DNA of 64,000 bases from Paramecium pentaurelia (Eukaryota > Ciliophora > Oligohymenophorea > Peniculida > Parameciidae). Under the pieces are notes generated by a model, which did not search any database, was not told where the DNA came from, and was given only the letters and a program-made list of their open reading frames with translations. Numbering within the stretch: position 1 is the first letter of the stretch; each line of letters starts with the position of its first letter. Location: assembly GCA_905183005.1 (NCBI GenBank), contig CAJJDO010000003.1, forward strand, positions 828,659 to 892,658. Direction: 5' to 3'. A program made the position numbers and the translations under genes. Shown here piece by piece: positions 38,205 to 50,087 of the stretch.

Positions 38205-39310
38205 TCAAAGAAAATAATCAGGTACTCTTCTTGTTGTATGAGGTTCATTTTCTCTTGGTGCAGGTTCAAATTATATTCTATAATAAATACTATTTAATGA
38301 TACTAATTCATTTTAAGTTATTCATCAACCTCAACGATACATGCTTAATTACCACATCTATAACAATAATTAGGAGCAGAGAATATAGTAATAGTCTTTT
38401 GATTATGTACTTTTTGTATTCCTTCCATTACTAATTAATGAGCTCTGGCAATTTATTTCAATTTATTAGAATGTAAGAATTTCTCTGTAATATCACAACC
38501 CCAAGTCCAACCTGCACCTCTTGGAGATATTCCCCATCCTTAAATGTATAATTAATATTAAATACCATTTTTTGTTTCTTCAGGATCACTCCATAATAAA
38601 TCACACATTAATCCTTCATGTGGAATATCTTAAACTCTATTAAGTTATTTAATTTGATCTACAGATTCCATTGCAGGTGATAAACCTCCATGTGCACAAA
38701 AAATCTTTGAGTTTAATTAAATTTGCTGTTACTTATTATTCAACAATAGCAGAGAGTGGTAGAAAACCAAAAACCTCTGTAAATTATTTCCAAACGATTT
38801 CATTACCATATTTACGAAAACATTCATCATAAAATCCATAAATTTTATTAATTTCTCTATTTTCATGATTACCTTTAATAATATTAATCAATATACCTCT
38901 CAATAATACAATGCGATCCTTATATCTGACTTTGAGTGATAACATCAATGAAAATGTTTCAACTGATTATGATCCTCTATCTACATAATCTCCAAGAAAT
39001 AAGTAATTAGTATCCTAATAGTGATTTGCAAATTAATATACTGGTAGGTTTCCTCCAATTTAAAATAGTTCAATGAGATCATGAAATTGACCATGAATAT
39101 CTCCACAAATTGTAAGGGGAGCTCTAACTTAAATGATGTTTGGTTCATCCTATAATATTTCTTTTGCCTATTTTAATTGCTATATATTAAAACTTTGACG
39201 CATAAACTCTTGACTTCTTGTTCTGTCAATATTTATCCTTGCTTTAATTTAGCAATTTATCTATCAATATTACCAATTTCATTGCTACTTAATTTATTAA
39301 GTGATGCCAT
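38205..39310 (-). CDS. Protein phosphatase 2A catalytic subunit
   Basis: A Ser/Thr phosphatase of the PPP family. Seven exons with introns at 39168-39193, 39015-39041, 38873-38896, 38705-38732, 38539-38565 and 38278-38303 give 315 residues, the normal PP2A length. Metal-binding motifs GDIHGQFHD, GDYVDRG and RGNHE are intact, and the C-terminus reads TRRVPDYFL, the PP2A tail that is carboxymethylated on leucine and bound by regulatory subunits. Three of the six introns end AAG rather than TAG. Exactly this tail argues for PP2A rather than PP4 or PP6. Confidence 0.96.
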
Positions 39311-39385
39311 TTTAATATAATTATTTGAACAGATTATTAAAATAAGATATATATATATCCATAAATAATAATAAAAATCATATCA

Positions 39386-40371
39386 ATGGGTGGAGCTAAA
39401 GTTGATTCCAAAGATCCAGTAAGAGGTATTATCTCAGGTAAACACTATTGTTATTCATTTTATTTTAGGTGGCATAACAGGTGGAATCGAAATATGTATT
39501 ACATATCCAACTGAGTATATTAAAACAATGATGCAACTCTATAAAGAATATTCATAAAAAGGAGTTAAATATTGCATTGGTGAAACATATAGAAATTTTG
39601 GAATTTAAGGATTTTATAGAGGTTTAACACCTTTAGTCACATTTTCTATTCCTAAAGTCGCATGCAGATTTGGTGCAAATGAATGGCTCAAGAATAACGT
39701 ATTCACTGATAGAAAAAGCAGACTCTAAACATTCTGTGCAGGGTTAGGAGCTGGTGTCTTTGAAGCCATTGTTGTTGTTACACCTACTGAAACTTTAAAG
39801 GTAATAAAAATCATTTTTAAACTAGGTCAAATTGATCCATGATAAATTGTCAAAAACTCCTAAATATAGAGGAATGATTCATGGTATTGGATCTATTGTA
39901 AATGAAATGGGTTTATCAGGTATTTATAAGGGATTGGTTCCAACTATTTTAAAATAAGGCAGCAATTAGGGAATCAGATTTGTTGTATTTGAGGATACTA
40001 AGAAGTTCATTTAAGTATAAATATATATATATTATATAGAAAACTTTCACATTTTTACCAGAACCAGTTGTCCTTTTATTTTCAGGAGGTATTGCTGGTG
40101 CAGCATCAGTGATGTGTAATACTCCTGTTGATGTTATTAAAACATAAATGTAAGGCCTTAGAGCACACTAATATAATGGTGTATTGGATTGTTGTAAATA
40201 AACTTATCTATAAGAAGGAGTTAGAGGATTCTACAAAGGTAAATTATATATATCTATGTTTTAGGAACTGTACCAAGATTGGGAAGAGTTGTTTTGGATG
40301 TTGCTATTACATTTACACTTTATGATTACATTGGAAGAGTTCTTAATTTGGTTTGGCCACCAAAACATTGA
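39386..40371 (+). CDS. Mitochondrial citrate (tricarboxylate) carrier
   Basis: A SLC25 carrier of the inner mitochondrial membrane that exchanges citrate for malate. Five exons (introns 39438-39468, 39801-39825, 40015-40039, 40239-40264), 292 residues. The three carrier repeats carry the signatures PTEYIKT, PTETLKV and PVDVIKT. 'GGIEICITYPTEYIKT', 'GAGVFEAIVVVTPTETLKVK', 'LKQGSNQGIRF' and 'KGTVPRLGRVVLDVAI' match the citrate carrier closely and separate it from other family members. The ATG is 75 bp from that of the divergent PP2A gene. The 3' part from 40022 on is also present in the duplicated block at 41167. Confidence 0.95.
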
Positions 40372-41165
40372 TAGTTCATATAATTTTATTCATAAAGTAA
40401 TATAAACCTATTAATTTAATATGATGAAAGAATCTAATAATCTTAAACAATAATAAAGATAAATCATTGACAGATCAAAATAGAATAGAAACAATTGAAA
40501 TTATTATGATGAGATAATTGTATAATAAAAAATATTATAATTAATTACTTATAAAACTTGGACTTTTTAGTATTATAAAATTTTATAGATATCAAGAATT
40601 AGTAAAGGAATAGTAGAAACATCAAGAATATAATAATCAGTATTAGATATATTATTGTAATTTTTAAAACCGTTTATGTTTGTAGCAAGGTGACACATTA
40701 GAATATTGATTATTATGAGATTCTCTAAATTTAGTCCTTGAAATCAATATCAATGTAAAAATAATGTTCTTAAAAAAATTGAAAATTTCCTGGAAATTTT
40801 TGCAGTTATTAAAAAAAGACTTGGTAATCAATCTAGTAAGACTGTTATCAAAGCTATTTTATAATTAAATCGATTGAATAAGCTTACCAGGGGTATCTCT
40901 TAAATTCTATTATTACATAATAAATATCATTAAGTATTATTTATTTATTATTTATTCATATGTCAATATATGTTTCAAATATAGTATATAAGGATAGTTA
41001 AAGTGTCAATATTTTAAATTCTGTTAGCAAAACTAAAACAGTTAAAATCTTGTTAATTTAATAATTTTATAAATATTATTAGAAAAGTTAAGTAAAGATT
41101 ATTTTGCAGACTTGTTACTGCATTAATATTATATCACAAGTAAAACATTTATGTCAGTTTTAATC
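40022..41165. repeat. Exact 1144-bp duplication, copy 1
   Basis: Identical by eye to 41167-42310, offset 1145. It starts inside intron 3 of the citrate carrier gene and ends at the N in 41166. The carrier gene is complete only across this copy. Confidence 0.93.
40499..41165 (+). pseudogene. Decayed ORF with in-frame TGA (copy 1)
   Basis: Downstream of the carrier gene the plus strand reads protein-like in one frame ('KTWTFQYYKILQISRISKG', 'IQQSVLDILLQFLKPFMF', 'KKIENFLEIFAVIKK'), but TGA breaks it at 40691-40693 and 40739-40741. A second frame over 40490-40690 is also strikingly protein-like, so the region is frameshifted as well. No intact gene can be drawn. The 'LKPFMFVAR' segment weakly recalls peroxin PEX16; I would not assign it. 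Confidence 0.35.
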
Positions 41166-41166
41166 N
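41166..41166. other. Single N joining two sequence blocks
   Basis: The N lies exactly between two identical 1144-bp blocks, the same arrangement as at 8252, and marks a scaffold join. Confidence 0.9.
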
Positions 41167-42310
41167 TATATATATATTATATAGAAAACTTTCACATTTT
41201 TACCAGAACCAGTTGTCCTTTTATTTTCAGGAGGTATTGCTGGTGCAGCATCAGTGATGTGTAATACTCCTGTTGATGTTATTAAAACATAAATGTAAGG
41301 CCTTAGAGCACACTAATATAATGGTGTATTGGATTGTTGTAAATAAACTTATCTATAAGAAGGAGTTAGAGGATTCTACAAAGGTAAATTATATATATCT
41401 ATGTTTTAGGAACTGTACCAAGATTGGGAAGAGTTGTTTTGGATGTTGCTATTACATTTACACTTTATGATTACATTGGAAGAGTTCTTAATTTGGTTTG
41501 GCCACCAAAACATTGATAGTTCATATAATTTTATTCATAAAGTAATATAAACCTATTAATTTAATATGATGAAAGAATCTAATAATCTTAAACAATAATA
41601 AAGATAAATCATTGACAGATCAAAATAGAATAGAAACAATTGAAATTATTATGATGAGATAATTGTATAATAAAAAATATTATAATTAATTACTTATAAA
41701 ACTTGGACTTTTTAGTATTATAAAATTTTATAGATATCAAGAATTAGTAAAGGAATAGTAGAAACATCAAGAATATAATAATCAGTATTAGATATATTAT
41801 TGTAATTTTTAAAACCGTTTATGTTTGTAGCAAGGTGACACATTAGAATATTGATTATTATGAGATTCTCTAAATTTAGTCCTTGAAATCAATATCAATG
41901 TAAAAATAATGTTCTTAAAAAAATTGAAAATTTCCTGGAAATTTTTGCAGTTATTAAAAAAAGACTTGGTAATCAATCTAGTAAGACTGTTATCAAAGCT
42001 ATTTTATAATTAAATCGATTGAATAAGCTTACCAGGGGTATCTCTTAAATTCTATTATTACATAATAAATATCATTAAGTATTATTTATTTATTATTTAT
42101 TCATATGTCAATATATGTTTCAAATATAGTATATAAGGATAGTTAAAGTGTCAATATTTTAAATTCTGTTAGCAAAACTAAAACAGTTAAAATCTTGTTA
42201 ATTTAATAATTTTATAAATATTATTAGAAAAGTTAAGTAAAGATTATTTTGCAGACTTGTTACTGCATTAATATTATATCACAAGTAAAACATTTATGTC
42301 AGTTTTAATC
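41167..42310. repeat. Exact 1144-bp duplication, copy 2
   Basis: Identical by eye to 40022-41165. This copy continues without a break into the region of the coiled-coil gene at 42447. Confidence 0.93.
41185..41516 (+). pseudogene. Citrate carrier 3' fragment (duplicate)
   Basis: Contains only the last two exons of the carrier gene with the same intron and stop, lacking everything upstream of intron 3. It is probably the assembly echo of 40040-40371 rather than a second gene. Confidence 0.88.
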
Positions 42311-42375
42311 AAAAAAGTGAAGTAGCACTATTGCAATTTAATAGGCGCTTGAATATGACTTAAATGCGTTATTGA
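41644..42375 (+). pseudogene. Decayed ORF with in-frame TGA (copy 2, longer)
   Basis: Same remnant as at 40499, here continuous into unique sequence. After the second TGA (41884-41886) the frame stays open to 42375, about 160 codons, with runs such as 'KTVIKAILQLNRLNKLTRG' and 'VALLQFNRRLNMTQ'. No ATG-to-TGA gene of this length can be supported. Confidence 0.3.
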
Positions 42376-42446
42376 TTAATATTTTATATAATTGTAATTG
42401 TAATAAATGATATATGAGTATTCATAAAACATTTTAAAATTATTAA

Positions 42447-44618
42447 ATGGACATCAAAAGTAAAGGAAGTTAAAAGAGTAGGAAAGAGCTTGGAGGTACA
42501 AATGAAATCAATATTTAGATGAATTGAGTTTGAAAGGGGTTTCCCTATTTAAATTAGATGTTAATTATGACCATTTGAAATAATTTTTGGAAGGAGTCTA
42601 AGGAGATCTTGATAACCATACTGTTGAGATTGAGGCAATTAAGAAGTTAGTGGGGCCAAGCGAAATTATATTATTAGTTATAAAAATTTGTATTTTAGAT
42701 TCAAGAATAGTTTCAATTGATAAGTGAATCATTATTGTTTACAGATAAGGATATTGAAAAGGAATTATCAAGTTCTTTGAATACTTATATAACTTAGATT
42801 CAGGGAAAGTAGAAATTTGGCAAAGGAGTTCTGGAGAAAATAATTACTGAATTAAGGGGTAAACTGTTTTCTGTTGTTTCGATGATTCAACAATTACATA
42901 GAGAAAGAATAGTATGGAATGAATTTATAATTAGAGATAAGATTAACGTATTACAAAATTGGAAAATGATATGCTTATTAAATATGATACTAAAGATTGT
43001 AAGGAAAAAATGAGAAAACAAAAGAACTAATTAGAATAATAAATAGAAGAATTACAAAAGAGTGGAAGAAATGAATTAGATACAGTTGAGAAAAGATTAT
43101 CAACAGATATTTAAAAATTTGAGGAAACTGTTAGAGATGTAGAAAGGTTTATAAATAATTATGAATATATAGAAAAACTCTTTGGAAAATACATGATTGC
43201 TAAGATCTTTTGTCAAAGAGAATAAATGAAGAATTTGTTAATGAAGCAATTAGAATAAGTGAGGATAAAATTTTAAAAGAAGTATTAATTATAAATTTGA
43301 ATATATATATATAGATTTAATAAACATAAAATAATGAACAATTAATTAAATTTCAATAAGATATTGCTTATATCAGAAGTCAAATTAAAGGTTTAGATGA
43401 TTTAGTAGGAGAGAAATAGTAAAAGTTAAAATTATAAATAAATGAAATGAATGAATTGTAAATTTAGAATATATCAAAAGATTAAAATAAAAAATAAATC
43501 TGATTGACAAATTAGTTGAATCAAATAAATAGTAAAGTGATAAAATTATAGATTTAAATAGCAGATTAGCAACTGCCATAAATAAATTAGATGTTTCTAA
43601 TTAATTAGATTAACATAGATAAAAAATAAAATAATTAGAAGATTCAAATTAAAGATTGAATGATGAAGCAAAAGAAAGAGCTGAAGCATTAAAAGATATG
43701 AATTTGAATGCTGAAAATGTAGCATATCTTTTATCTAAAATTGATCCTCATAAAATTTGTACACTTGAAAGTGACATTAAAAAATTAGAAGAAATGTCAA
43801 TTAGAAATAATGTACATTGGGAAACACTTGATTCAGAATTCAAATCAAGATATGATAGTTTTCAATTCTTTTCTCAATTGTATTAATAATAATAATAATA
43901 ATAATAATAAATACAAAGTTCAACAGAAGAACAAAAATTTGTTACAAAAGATGAGGTAAATAGAATGTTTGAGTAATTTCAATAATAAGAAAATATTGAA
44001 GATGATAAAATCAAAAAAATATAAAAGGATTTATAAGATATTGTTCACAAAGTTGAAAATGCGAATGAAATTGAAAAAAGAGTCACAAGAATATTTAGAG
44101 ATTTAGATATAAATGGTCTTATAAACAAAGTAAAAAATAAAGCCAATGAAGATGATATGAAAAGAGAACTACATAATTTAGAAACTAGATTAGGATAATC
44201 AATGGAGACAATTAATTATTTAAGAAGAGAAATTGATTAATTATAAGGTAAACATATTTAATATAATGTAGTCTAAATCAGGAAAACACCTATGAATAAT
44301 AAGTAATCAGCTTCTCCACCAACAGATCAGATTATTGGAGTTGGAGCCAAAAAGTTATATCCGATAAATTGTTTGAGTTGTAGTACAACTAATCAATAAA
44401 GAGTAAAAATAATTGTAAAAAATTAGGTTAAAGGAACAGATGGAAAATATTATTAAGCTGATATTAAGAGATACAATATTGAACATTAATAATAGTTATA
44501 GGATATTTAAGATGAATCTTAATAATTCCCTTAATCACATTATTTATCAAGACCTTAATCTGCTGTTGCTAATAAATCTCAAAATGGAACAAAGAGACCA
44601 ATAAGTGCTAAGAAATGA
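42447..44618 (+). CDS. Coiled-coil protein with polyQ tract, possible QRICH2-like
   Basis: Six exons: 42447-42495, 42519-42676, 42699-42911, 42935-43258, 43315-43457, 43481-44618, giving 674 residues. Most of the protein is coiled coil ('KNQLEQQIEELQKSGRNELD', 'NQRLNDEAKERAEALKDMN', 'LHNLETRLGQSMETINYLRR'). A run of nine TAA codons (about 43886) encodes polyglutamine. Near the end a 'YPINCLSCS' motif recalls the 'CISC/CLSC' motif of the DUF4795 domain of QRICH2, a sperm-flagellum protein; this is a weak, motif-level match. The fourth intron must be 56 nt (43259-43314) to keep frame, much longer than the rest, so that junction is the least certain point. A ciliary role is inference. Confidence 0.8.
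43886..43912 (+). repeat. TAA triplet repeat (polyQ)
   Basis: Nine consecutive TAA codons in frame encode glutamine under the ciliate code. Under the standard code they would be nine stops. Confidence 0.9.
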
Positions 44619-44795
44619 ATTTATAAAATAATTTATAATATATGAACTAATTAAGAAGAAATTAAATTTTATATTCAATTGATCTTTCATTACATAAACT
44701 AGTTCTATAATTGATTTAAATTATTATAATTTATCTGTTTACTAAATTAAGAATTATAAATAATCTATTCAGTTATCAAATAATATAACAATAAA

Positions 44796-46550
44796 TCATT
44801 TATTATTACTTTAAAGTGGGGATAGTAAATTAATACCTTTTGATGGCACTTTTTATGGTGTTTTACCAAGTGGATTTACTAATTGAGTCTATTATTATTG
44901 TATGCTATGTAATTAGGCTTCTTAATGTTGGGAAAAGTGTTTAGATTCAGGTTTTTTTAAAGTATTATTAAAGTTTTCTTAATTGTTGTGATAAGGTTAT
45001 ACAAAATGTTAGAGAGTCTAAGAAAACTGTTGTTAAGGATTTATTTATTTCTAATTAATTGATTCCTAATAAAATTTTTATTAATATGGAGACTAAAAGT
45101 TAACATATTATTAAGGATTAACAATTTTAATAGAAGATTGATGATTTGAATTATATTAAAATGATGTTTTTCTTGATTAATTTTATATTGGACTTCTGCT
45201 TATGATCAAAACATTTCTAGTATTTTCAGTAACAGTATTAAGTTTTCTTCCTCTTTCATTTTTAATTGGAGTTGAATTTTAAATCAATATTTTTTATTAG
45301 TTTGGACTCTTATTAAAAATACTTAAGGCTGTTGTATTTCTACTTTAAGCAGGACTTAGATATTTAGCAGATCTATCCAAAATAGGAGAATAACTTCTTT
45401 ATAAAGGAGTTCTAAAAAATGATTGATTAGATAAATCTCTTTGATCTGGAGATTTGCTACTAAATCCCATATCAGGTGGAGGTGAATTAGTTCTTTCAGG
45501 TTATTTAGGAGGTGATGTATATCTTCTTATTTTAGATTAAGGTAAAAAAGTACTACCTTATTATTAGAAATTAGTATCAAAAAGGATATCAGAAAGTGTT
45601 GGTCTTGATTATTCATCAAATGTTATCAATCTTTATACTAAATTAATCAATTATTAAGAATATCTCTTTCTTGCTGATGATAATAGATCCATAATAGATT
45701 TATAATAAATAGTTTTTCTTTAATAATCTATACAATCTTCGAAGACTCATAATAAATAATTATATAATACTTGATGTCATAGTCATTAATTCTAATAATG
45801 TGAGTCCAAATTAAAATGAATCTGTTTTTAAAGGGTCATCTTTAGGAGTTACTGATTAGGTTGCTAAAGAATCTAATTATTATGGTGATATGTAAACACT
45901 AGCATCCTAATATGCTAATAATTTAGCATATGATGTAATAATTTCTGGATAAGCATTATGATACTATTTAGTTATTTATTTCAAGTACCAATATTTTAAC
46001 TTATTTTGAATTATCAATAAAGATTGTTTATGGATTCAAATCTCCATGAAATAAATCTAATTTTTATAAAAATGAACAAGCAGAAACTATTTATTATATT
46101 ATCTAAATGAATAATATGATAATATAAAATACTTTCCAAATTTCAGATTCTTCTAGATAACTACAATTCTTTTTATGAAAATCGATAATATTATCTAAAG
46201 TATTTGATATATATTCAAAAAAGAATTTAGTTTATAGGATATTACCTTTAAATGTTAAATAATTAGATTAGCAGCCATAATATTATAGAATATTTGGATG
46301 ATTAACTTTTTTTCTATCATTATGTTCATTCATATTGATATCATGTCGTTATCCACTATGTGATTGCTTATTACACTAGGTATATTGATACTTTTGAAAA
46401 GATTGTTGGTTTACTTTTAGAATCTCTCCTCCATAATTAAATCAATCCTAAATATTTATGTTATTTTGATCCAATGCATTCTAAATTATCTTCTAATTTT
46501 CCATCCATTGAAATCACTTATTCATTTACATAAGAAGTTTAATTACCCAT
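44796..46550 (-). CDS. Myristoylated-type pseudokinase with long disordered tail
   Basis: Five exons (introns 46367-46391, 46103-46132, 45964-45988, 45746-45770) give 549 residues. It begins MGNQTS, a likely N-myristoylation site. Residues 60-330 follow a protein kinase: 'KKVNHPNILQYYGC' (helix C to hinge), 'KLDLFHGDLNPQTIFID' (catalytic loop, HGD for HRD), 'VYISPQQLDSL' in place of the APE segment, 'DSFQFGLTLLELMT' and 'LITFDEQSRPTLSDIL'. There is no glycine loop, no clear VAIK lysine and no DFG, so ATP-dependent catalysis is unlikely. Residues 340-549 are rich in Ser-Pro, Gln and Asn and probably disordered. The 30-nt second intron has no stop and keeps frame, so retained forms are possible. 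Confidence 0.8.
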
Positions 46551-46799
46551 TTTTTAATAATAAATTTTGCTGTTATATATAAATATTAATATAAAATAAA
46601 TGATATTATTAATATAATATGAAATCTATATTATTATTGAATATAAATAAAATAATAGAATGATTGAATATTATAATTTAGACATGTTTTTAATAATTGC
46701 AATATTTTATATCTATTATTTATATATATATATTATTATAAATAAATAAATAAATAAATAATATATAATTATATATATTAATAATAAAATAATTATATT

Positions 46800-48722
46800 A
46801 TGCTTTAAATACCAAAGAAATCGATCACTTATGAAAAGATATTAGCTGATTTTTATTAACAATTTATTTCTTAGGAGATAGCTAGTTAGAGACCTTAGAT
46901 TGAATTTTTGCATTTCTTATGCAGTTCATTTATGATGGAAAAGCTATATAAAATTTATTAGGAAAGTTTATTAAAAAAGGAAGATGAATAATTGTAGGCA
47001 CGTAAAGAATTAAATGAATTCATTTAATATATGGTAAACTAGAATGCAGCATATTTAAATGAAAGTATTCGTGATGAATTATTAACATTATCTAAAAATC
47101 GACATGATGATTAATATTTATCTGGATATAGTCAATTTTATAAATATTGTCCAATAACTACAACATCAATAATGTTTGAGAAAATAAATTATATTTCAGA
47201 ATATTTAAAACATTAAAATCAAATATTCTAAGATTTCAAAAATAAACTTAAGTTTAATCAATATTCAAATAGTGATTATTTTAGTACAAATAGATATGCA
47301 ACTTTAAGTGGATTATTCTAATTTAATAAAGAAATGGAATCTATTTAAATAAATGCAAAAGATGATAAATGGAGAGATTTAAAATTAATTGAAGAAAATA
47401 TGAAAACAAAAGAAAAATATTTTAATACTTTTATAGAAGATGATTGGTTAAGAATCATAGTTTAAATAGAGAAATGTTAAAAATCTCATCTTGATCCTTT
47501 GAGTTAATAAGATTTCTCAGAAATTCAATAATTAATTGAATAAAAATAATTACCTTATCAAATTGCAAATCAAATGAAATAAGAAGTGATAAAAAAGTTA
47601 TAATAGAGAAGATAATAATAATAATAATAATAAGATAATAGTAATGAAAAATAAGTTAAATATTCTCAATTAATCAAATATAAATTATCACATGATACTA
47701 AATTAATTGAATGTTTATTAAATTAATAAAAGAATTTACTTGGTATTAAATTATAAGATTTACCTAATGTGATTTCTTATATTTAAATAAGTAAATTTTG
47801 TAAAATAATATGTTGTGGTTGTTATGATGGTAACATATTAATTTATGATATGAATGAATTAAAATAAAATAGATAAAATAGATTACTTTGTAATCCTAGT
47901 TTTGAAATGCATATCCATGAAGGACCTGTAACAGCTATTAGCATTCTCTATGATGAGAATTATATAATTTCAGTTTCAGTTGATTTAACTATAAAATTTT
48001 CATGCTTAAAATCTAGATAACCTTTAGTTGTTTATAAAGGACATTTATAAACAATATGGCATTTAGCATTTGCTCCTATGGGTTATTGGTTTGCAAGTGC
48101 ATCTTCAGATGGAACAGCTCTATTATGGGCTACTGATTAAAATTAATGTATTAGAATATTTGGACCTGTAATGAATTAAGTCAAATTAGTAGAATTTGTT
48201 CCATCTGTTGAATATGTAGTTACTGCAGAAGAAAACAGAATCTTTAGAATTTGGTCTATTGATAAAGCTGAATGTATGTATATATCCTTTTTGGATGGAA
48301 ATATCACCTGTATGAATGTTTCATTTACTGGTTAATTTTTATGTATTGGGTGTGATTCTGGATCAGTTGTTTTATTCTATTTGCCTATTACTAGACTTTT
48401 AAAAGAAAAGATCTATTTATAAAGAAGTGATTTTCATAGTGCAAATGGGAGAGATTATATAAGATCAGTATCTATTAGTCTTGATGAAACAACTTTAATG
48501 TGTTGTAATTCAAATAGAATAGGATTTTTCAATATATCTGATTTGATGAAGAAGACAAGTGAAGATGTCTTTAAAGGTTTGGAATAAAGTATTAAATCAA
48601 TTGAATATGAAAAAAATAATTGGAGTAGAAATGCCATTCCGATAGAATTATTAGAATTATAAGATTACATTCATTTGGCCTAATATGTGTGCAATGGGTT
48701 TGCTTTATATGTTTGTAAATGA
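46800..48722 (+). CDS. TAF5-like WD40 protein (TFIID subunit)
   Basis: A single exon, 640 residues. The C-terminal half is a WD40 propeller whose blades match TAF5 best: 'YKGHLQTIWHLAFAPMGYWF', 'ASASSDGTALLWATDQNQC', 'IRIFGPVMNQVKLVEFVPS', 'TAEENRIFRIWSIDKAECMY'. TAF5 has the same 'ASSD.TA.LW.TD....RIF.G' spacing. The N-terminal 250 residues are helical and could be the TAF5 N-terminal dimerisation region, though conservation is low. A short TAA-encoded polyQ run (about 47614-47634) separates the halves. TAF5 scaffolds TFIID and SAGA at promoters. Less likely it is another WD40 family member. Confidence 0.75.
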
Positions 48723-48914
48723 TAAATATATTTAAAATATAATAATATTAAAAAAGATATATTACAGTATTACCAACTATATACATCTTTTATTGCCTAA
48801 AATAAGTTAAGTCAATATTAAAAAATGACCTCATTAAATTGAATTAAAGCATAAATTATATTTATTACTTAAACAATAATTTTAAATTATTTTTAAAAGC
48901 TTTTCTCGATTAGA

Positions 48915-49175
48915 ATGCAGAAACTAAATTAAATGCCACTAACTAACTTATAAAGTGATGGAGATGTATATCCAGTTCCAGAAACAGGAGATACTGAAAT
49001 GTGTAGTTTGTTAACATCACCTTAAACAACTGGTAATTCACTAAGAAAGACTTCATTTTAAAGTCCTTTTAAATAAAGAAAATCTCACTAAATTCTAGAA
49101 TATACAGAATAATTATACATCTGGAATTCGTATCTTTCCAGAAAATTCTCTAAGTCCTCGTTCCAACTTGAATGA
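48915..49175 (+). CDS. Small unknown protein, reading frame uncertain
   Basis: From ATG at 48915 one uninterrupted frame gives 86 residues (MQKLNQMPLTNL... 'GDVYPVPETGDTEMCSLLTS' ... 'SLRKTSFQSPFKQRKSHQIL') and ends at 49175. In the last third another frame reads at least as well ('SGIRIFPENSLSPRSN', 'LNEYYNTL'), reachable either by a 31-nt intron ending AAG at 49032-49062 or by a one-base indel near 49110. The protein is polar, with Ser-Pro sites. I do not recognise it. It may be a short intact gene or one with a sequencing error. Confidence 0.5.
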
Positions 49176-50087
49176 ATATTATAATACTTTGTATGTTACT
49201 ATTATTATGTGACTTATAGTATCAATCATTAAAAAAGATATAAAAATTAAAAGAACTTCTTGACTCTCTTCATAAAACTTATATTATTATATTCCAAATG
49301 GCTTTATAATATTTTGTCAAGTTAAATAACTTCCCTTTTTTTGTATAAGAGTCTTATCAATATTCTACAACTTAATAATTCACTTGAACATAAGTTGATT
49401 CTAGATATCCACACAAAAACATCATTACCATTTAAAATGTGATATAAGTAACAATATTAGTTAAATATATAAAAATAGATTATTGAGTATAGAAATACTT
49501 TTTCATAAAAAAACAAAGGATAATTGTTATTTATATAAGTAATTCTGTTTAAATAAAGAATTCTTCATTTTTTTTGAGAAATTTTAGAGATTATCAAAAA
49601 TTTTTGAATCTCATTTTATGTCATAAAATAATTACATAATCAATAATTATATTCATATTTTGTAATTTGAAATAATTCAATAGGATTTATTAATATATTA
49701 TTAAATAAATACATCAGGTTATATTGTAGTATAATTTTATGAAAGCTGATTACATAACTTATCAAACTGAATTAGAATGTGAAAAATTAGATACTTTTGA
49801 ATGTGTATGGTTATATAATTATATATTATTGTGAATTATTGGAATTCAATATTTTTAAATACTAATATAAAAATAGTACTAGTTTAAATAAACAAATTGA
49901 TTAAAATTATTGATAAATTATTACTATAACAAGTAATGAATTTAACACAAGTTATTTGTATTTAATCGTTTTAATAAAAAAAATGCGATCTATATAATTA
50001 TGATAATAATGTAAGAATTTTATTAAAGATATGTTTAAATTTGAAATAATTTTAGAATATTTAAGTATATATTATTTGATATAATTT
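49176..50087. other. Non-coding spacer
   Basis: A/T-rich 3' flanks of two convergent genes, without a supported frame. Confidence 0.45.

Noticed and set aside
40128..40325. Short ORF repeated exactly at 41273-41470
   Set aside because: It is an out-of-frame shadow of the citrate carrier exons; the repeat is due to the duplicated block.
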